From: Desulfotomaculaceae bacterium
GTDB lineage: Bacteria; Bacillota; Desulfotomaculia; Desulfotomaculales; Pelotomaculaceae
Direction of reading: 5' to 3'
Assembly: GCA_028704035.1 (NCBI GenBank)
Contig: JAQVLS010000071.1
Coordinates: 1 to 7,580 of the forward strand
Length of the DNA: 7,580 bases
The notes beneath the pieces were generated by a model. That model saw only the letters and a program-made list of their open reading frames with translations, ran no database searches and was not told where the DNA came from. Shown here piece by piece: positions 5,932 to 7,580 of the stretch (position 1 is its first letter; each line of letters starts with the position of its first letter). Position numbers and translations under genes: made by a program.

Positions 5932-6411
5932 ATGCCTAGATTGTATGAAGGACATCTTTTGGGTCAGGGACTTAGGTTTGGAATTGTAGCAGGGCGGTTT
6001 AACGAATTTATCACCAACAAACTGCTGAGCGGCGCGCTGGATGCCCTCAACCGGCACGGAGTGCTGGACCAGGATATTGAAATGGCCTGGGTGCCGGGGG
6101 CTTTTGAAATACCGATAACAGCCGGCAAGCTGGCGGCAAAGAATAAATATGACGCGGTAATCTGCCTGGGCGCCGTTATCCGGGGCGCCACGCCTCACTT
6201 CGACTATGTCGCCGGCGAAGTGACCAAGGGTGTAGCTAAAGTTGGTTTGGAAAGCGGTACTCCCACCATATTCGGAGTGATCACGGCTGATACAATTGAA
6301 CAGGCCATCGAGCGGGCCGGAACAAAAGCTGGCAATAAAGGCTGGGACGCCGCTGTCACGGCCATCGAAATGGCGAACCTGATGCGGGATATAGACCGGG
6401 AAGGGTCTTAA
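5932..6411 (+). CDS. ribH: 6,7-dimethyl-8-ribityllumazine synthase
   Basis: 159 residues, typical length. The enzyme condenses 5-amino-6-ribitylamino-uracil with dihydroxybutanone phosphate to give lumazine, the substrate of RibE. In Bacillus it forms a 60-subunit shell that encloses riboswitch-operon partner RibE; whether that holds here cannot be seen. Diagnostic motifs are [12 protein letters not shown] (17-28, with substrate-stacking F23), WVPGAFEIP (53-61), the catalytic loop [18 protein letters not shown] (80-97, with H89 as the likely general acid/base), FGVIT (114-118), and the phosphate-binding [15 protein letters not shown] (127-141). All active-site residues are present. It is the last gene of the operon, followed closely by a terminator. 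It is separated from ribBA by 150 bp with a REP-like palindrome, which may change its expression relative to the upstream genes. Confidence 0.97.
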   Translation: MPRLYEGHLLGQGLRFGIVAGRFNEFITNKLLSGALDALNRHGVLDQDIEMAWVPGAFEIPITAGKLAAKNKYDAVICLGAVIRGATPHFDYVAGEVTKGVAKVGLESGTPTIFGVITADTIEQAIERAGTKAGNKGWDAAVTAIEMANLMRDIDREGS

Positions 6412-6415
6412 AATT

Positions 6416-6442
6416 AAAAACGGCTTAATCGCCGTTTTTTTT
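6416..6442. terminator. Bidirectional intrinsic terminator between ribH and rpmB
   Basis: AAAAACGGC (6416-6424) pairs with GCCGTTTTT (6431-6439) around a 6-nt loop. On the plus strand the stem ends in eight T (6435-6442). Read leftward, the stem also ends in TTTTT then AATTTT. It would end both the rib operon and the convergent rpmB transcript. Confidence 0.88.
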
Positions 6443-6456
6443 AGAGTAATCTATAT

Positions 6457-6648
6457 TTATATTGCGCGCTGGACCCTGCCGCTCCTAAGACACCTGGTGC
6501 ATACCAGCACCTTTCTCGGGGAGCCGTTGATGACAGCTTTTACCCGCTGCAGATTTGGCGCCCATGTTCTTTTGCTGCGGATGTGCGAGTGACTGAGTTT
6601 GATGCCGACTACGGTGCTCTTGCCGCAAATTACGCAATTTCTAGCCAT
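6457..6648 (-). CDS. rpmB: 50S ribosomal protein L28 (four-cysteine form)
   Basis: 63 residues, normal for bacterial L28, a small structural protein of the large ribosomal subunit. The N-terminus MARNCVICGK is characteristic, followed by the basic core SHSHIRSKRTWAPNLQ (19-34) and VLVCTRCLRSGRV (47-59). Cysteines at 5, 8, 50 and 53 form two CxxC pairs, the zinc-ribbon (C+) version; some bacteria also carry a zinc-independent paralogue induced under zinc limitation. The start at 6648 follows a strong AAGGAGGTG (6654-6662, minus strand) with a 5-base gap. It is convergent with the rib operon and divergent from recG, with its own promoter, so it is a single-gene transcript. Identity is secure. 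Confidence 0.97.
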   Translation of the reverse strand: MARNCVICGKSTVVGIKLSHSHIRSKRTWAPNLQRVKAVINGSPRKVLVCTRCLRSGRVQRAI

Positions 6649-6676
6649 GTATACACCTCCTTTAGATCACTTATCC

Positions 6677-6705
6677 ATTCTACCAAAAAACATTTTTTGC
6701 CGCAA
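6677..6705 (-). promoter_or_regulatory. Promoter of rpmB
   Basis: Read leftward: TTGCGG (-35, 6700-6705), a 17-bp spacer, then TAGAAT (-10, 6677-6682), with TG one base upstream of the -10 (extended -10). The spacer contains the palindrome CAAAAAACATTTTTTG (6684-6699), an A/T tract likely to bend the DNA. It begins about 29 bases upstream of the rpmB start codon. Confidence 0.7.
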
Positions 6706-6723
6706 GGGCTGAATTGCTTGTAA

Positions 6724-6742
6724 ATGCAAAATTCAATGCAAA
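6724..6742. repeat. Short direct repeat upstream of recG
   Basis: ATGCAAA occurs twice (6724-6730 and 6736-6742) with a 12-bp period, near one helical turn. It lies 20 bases before the recG start and behind the rpmB promoter. It could be a tandem protein site, or chance in AT-rich DNA. No convincing recG promoter was seen here. Confidence 0.35.
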
Positions 6743-6762
6743 CGTTTTTATTTGAGGATAAC

Positions 6763-7580
6763 ATGAACAATAATTTATTAATGAAAAATGTCCAGAGCAT
6801 AAAAACAGTAGGGCCGCGCCGGGCGGCATCCCTGCAGAGGATAGGCATATTTACAGTCGGGGATCTTTTGTATCACTTCCCCAGGCGCTATGAAGACCGC
6901 ACCCGCCTGAGCCCGGCCGGGGCCTGCGCCCAGGGCGAGACTGCCACAGTGCGCGGCACGGTCCTGGCTGCGCAGGATTTAAGACCAAGACGGGGTCTGA
7001 CTATAACCAAACTGGCTGTACACGACGGGTTTGCCGTTTTTTTTGCTGTGTGGTTTAACCAGCCCTTTATTAAGAAAAGCCTGACGCCGGGAAAAAAGAT
7101 TTATATTACCGGCAAGGTGGACAAGAGCTACGGAACCACTCAGTTGACGGTGGAAGATTATGAAGTGGACGACGGCAGCGACAGCCTCAGTGCGGGACGC
7201 CTGGTCCCTATCTACCCTCTGACTGGACAGCTAAACCAGCGACAGCTGCGGGCGATGATTAAAACAGCGCTTACAGCATTAAACAACCAGATAAATGATT
7301 TTTTGCCTGGAGAAATAATAGAAAAATATAACTTGCCCCGGATGGAAATAGCTCTGTCCCAGGCCCATTATCCTGATGGGGAAAGAGAAGCGGCAGCGGC
7401 CAGAAAAAGGTTTATCTTTGAAGAGTTGTTTCTATTTCAGCTGGTCCTGGCGGTCAGGAAAAGGGATATAACCTGCAGTGAGAAAGCGTACCGGTATGTA
7501 CCCGAGGGTGAGCTGCTGCGCTTATACCAAAAAAACCTGCCGTTTCAGCTGACTGCGGGCCAGCGCAAGGTCTGGGAAGA
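6763..7580 (+). CDS. recG: ATP-dependent DNA helicase RecG, N-terminal part (3' end outside window)
   Basis: 272 complete codons are open to the edge; RecG is usually about 680-700 residues, so roughly 40% is present. RecG remodels stalled replication forks and Holliday junctions. Visible parts are the N-terminal KTVGPRRAASLQRIGIFTVG (14-33) with DLLYHFPRRYEDR (34-46), the wedge/OB-fold region (about 55-140, including GKKIYITGKVDKSYG), LVPIYPLTGQLNQRQLR (147-163), FEELFLFQLVLAVRKR (219-234), and LPFQLTAGQRKVWE (259-272), the Q-motif just before Walker A. The ATG at 6763 follows GAGG (6754-6757) with a 5-base gap; an in-frame ATG at 6781 is a weaker alternative that still keeps the conserved start. 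It is divergent from rpmB. No helicase motif lies in the window, so the activity cannot be checked directly. Confidence 0.95.
   Translation, partial: MNNNLLMKNVQSIKTVGPRRAASLQRIGIFTVGDLLYHFPRRYEDRTRLSPAGACAQGETATVRGTVLAAQDLRPRRGLTITKLAVHDGFAVFFAVWFNQPFIKKSLTPGKKIYITGKVDKSYGTTQLTVEDYEVDDGSDSLSAGRLVPIYPLTGQLNQRQLRAMIKTALTALNNQINDFLPGEIIEKYNLPRMEIALSQAHYPDGEREAAAARKRFIFEELFLFQLVLAVRKRDITCSEKAYRYVPEGELLRLYQKNLPFQLTAGQRKVWE

Noticed and set aside
6630..6848. 72-codon minus-strand frame between rpmB and recG
   Set aside because: It overlaps the rpmB promoter and start and the recG 5' end, and resembles nothing known.
1..7580. CRISPR array, transposase, phage or defence genes, tRNA or rRNA
   Set aside because: No spaced repeats, transposase motifs, phage proteins or tRNA-like folds were recognised on either strand.

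Overview
The window looks like a chromosomal segment from a Gram-positive, moderately GC-rich anaerobic Firmicute. The Clostridia of the Desulfotomaculum/Pelotomaculum (Peptococcaceae) type are my best guess. This rests on an FMN riboswitch followed by ribD-ribE-ribBA-ribH in Bacillus-like order, GGAGG-type ribosome binding sites, sigma-A-like promoters, a four-cysteine ribosomal protein L28, and a secreted stalk-domain/beta-propeller protein of a type common in these bacteria. No rRNA or other species marker is present, so the genus is inference.

Layout. Positions 1-1782 (minus strand) hold most of a secreted protein: a signal peptide, two copper-amine-oxidase-type 'stalk' repeats, and a beta-propeller that runs off the left edge. 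Divergent from it is a 137-residue GntR-family regulator (1954-2367). Between the two lies a perfect 18-bp palindrome over the expected -35 regions of both promoters, a good candidate for a shared operator. From 2368 to 2760 (393 bases without a gene) there is a consensus sigma-A promoter (TTGACA, 17-bp spacer, TATAAT), an FMN riboswitch aptamer, an intrinsic terminator and the ribD ribosome binding site.

The rib operon (2761-6411) encodes the route from GTP and ribulose 5-phosphate to riboflavin, except for the dephosphorylation step. RibBA opens GTP and makes dihydroxybutanone phosphate, RibD deaminates and reduces the pyrimidine, RibH makes lumazine, and RibE dismutates lumazine to riboflavin. 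FMN made from the product would bind the leader RNA and stop transcription ahead of ribD. The 150-bp ribBA-ribH gap carries a large imperfect palindrome resembling a REP-type repeat. A bidirectional terminator closes the operon.

The right end holds rpmB (minus strand) and the start of recG (plus strand), divergent across a 114-bp gap. RecG is cut by the window edge just before its helicase motor.

Overall this is mostly a well-understood metabolic locus. I saw no mobile element with a transposase, no CRISPR array, and no clearly new system. The points most worth a second look are the palindrome between the divergent genes, the inverted repeat around the rib -35 box, the REP-like element inside the operon, and the regulator, which looks like BusR without its ligand domain.
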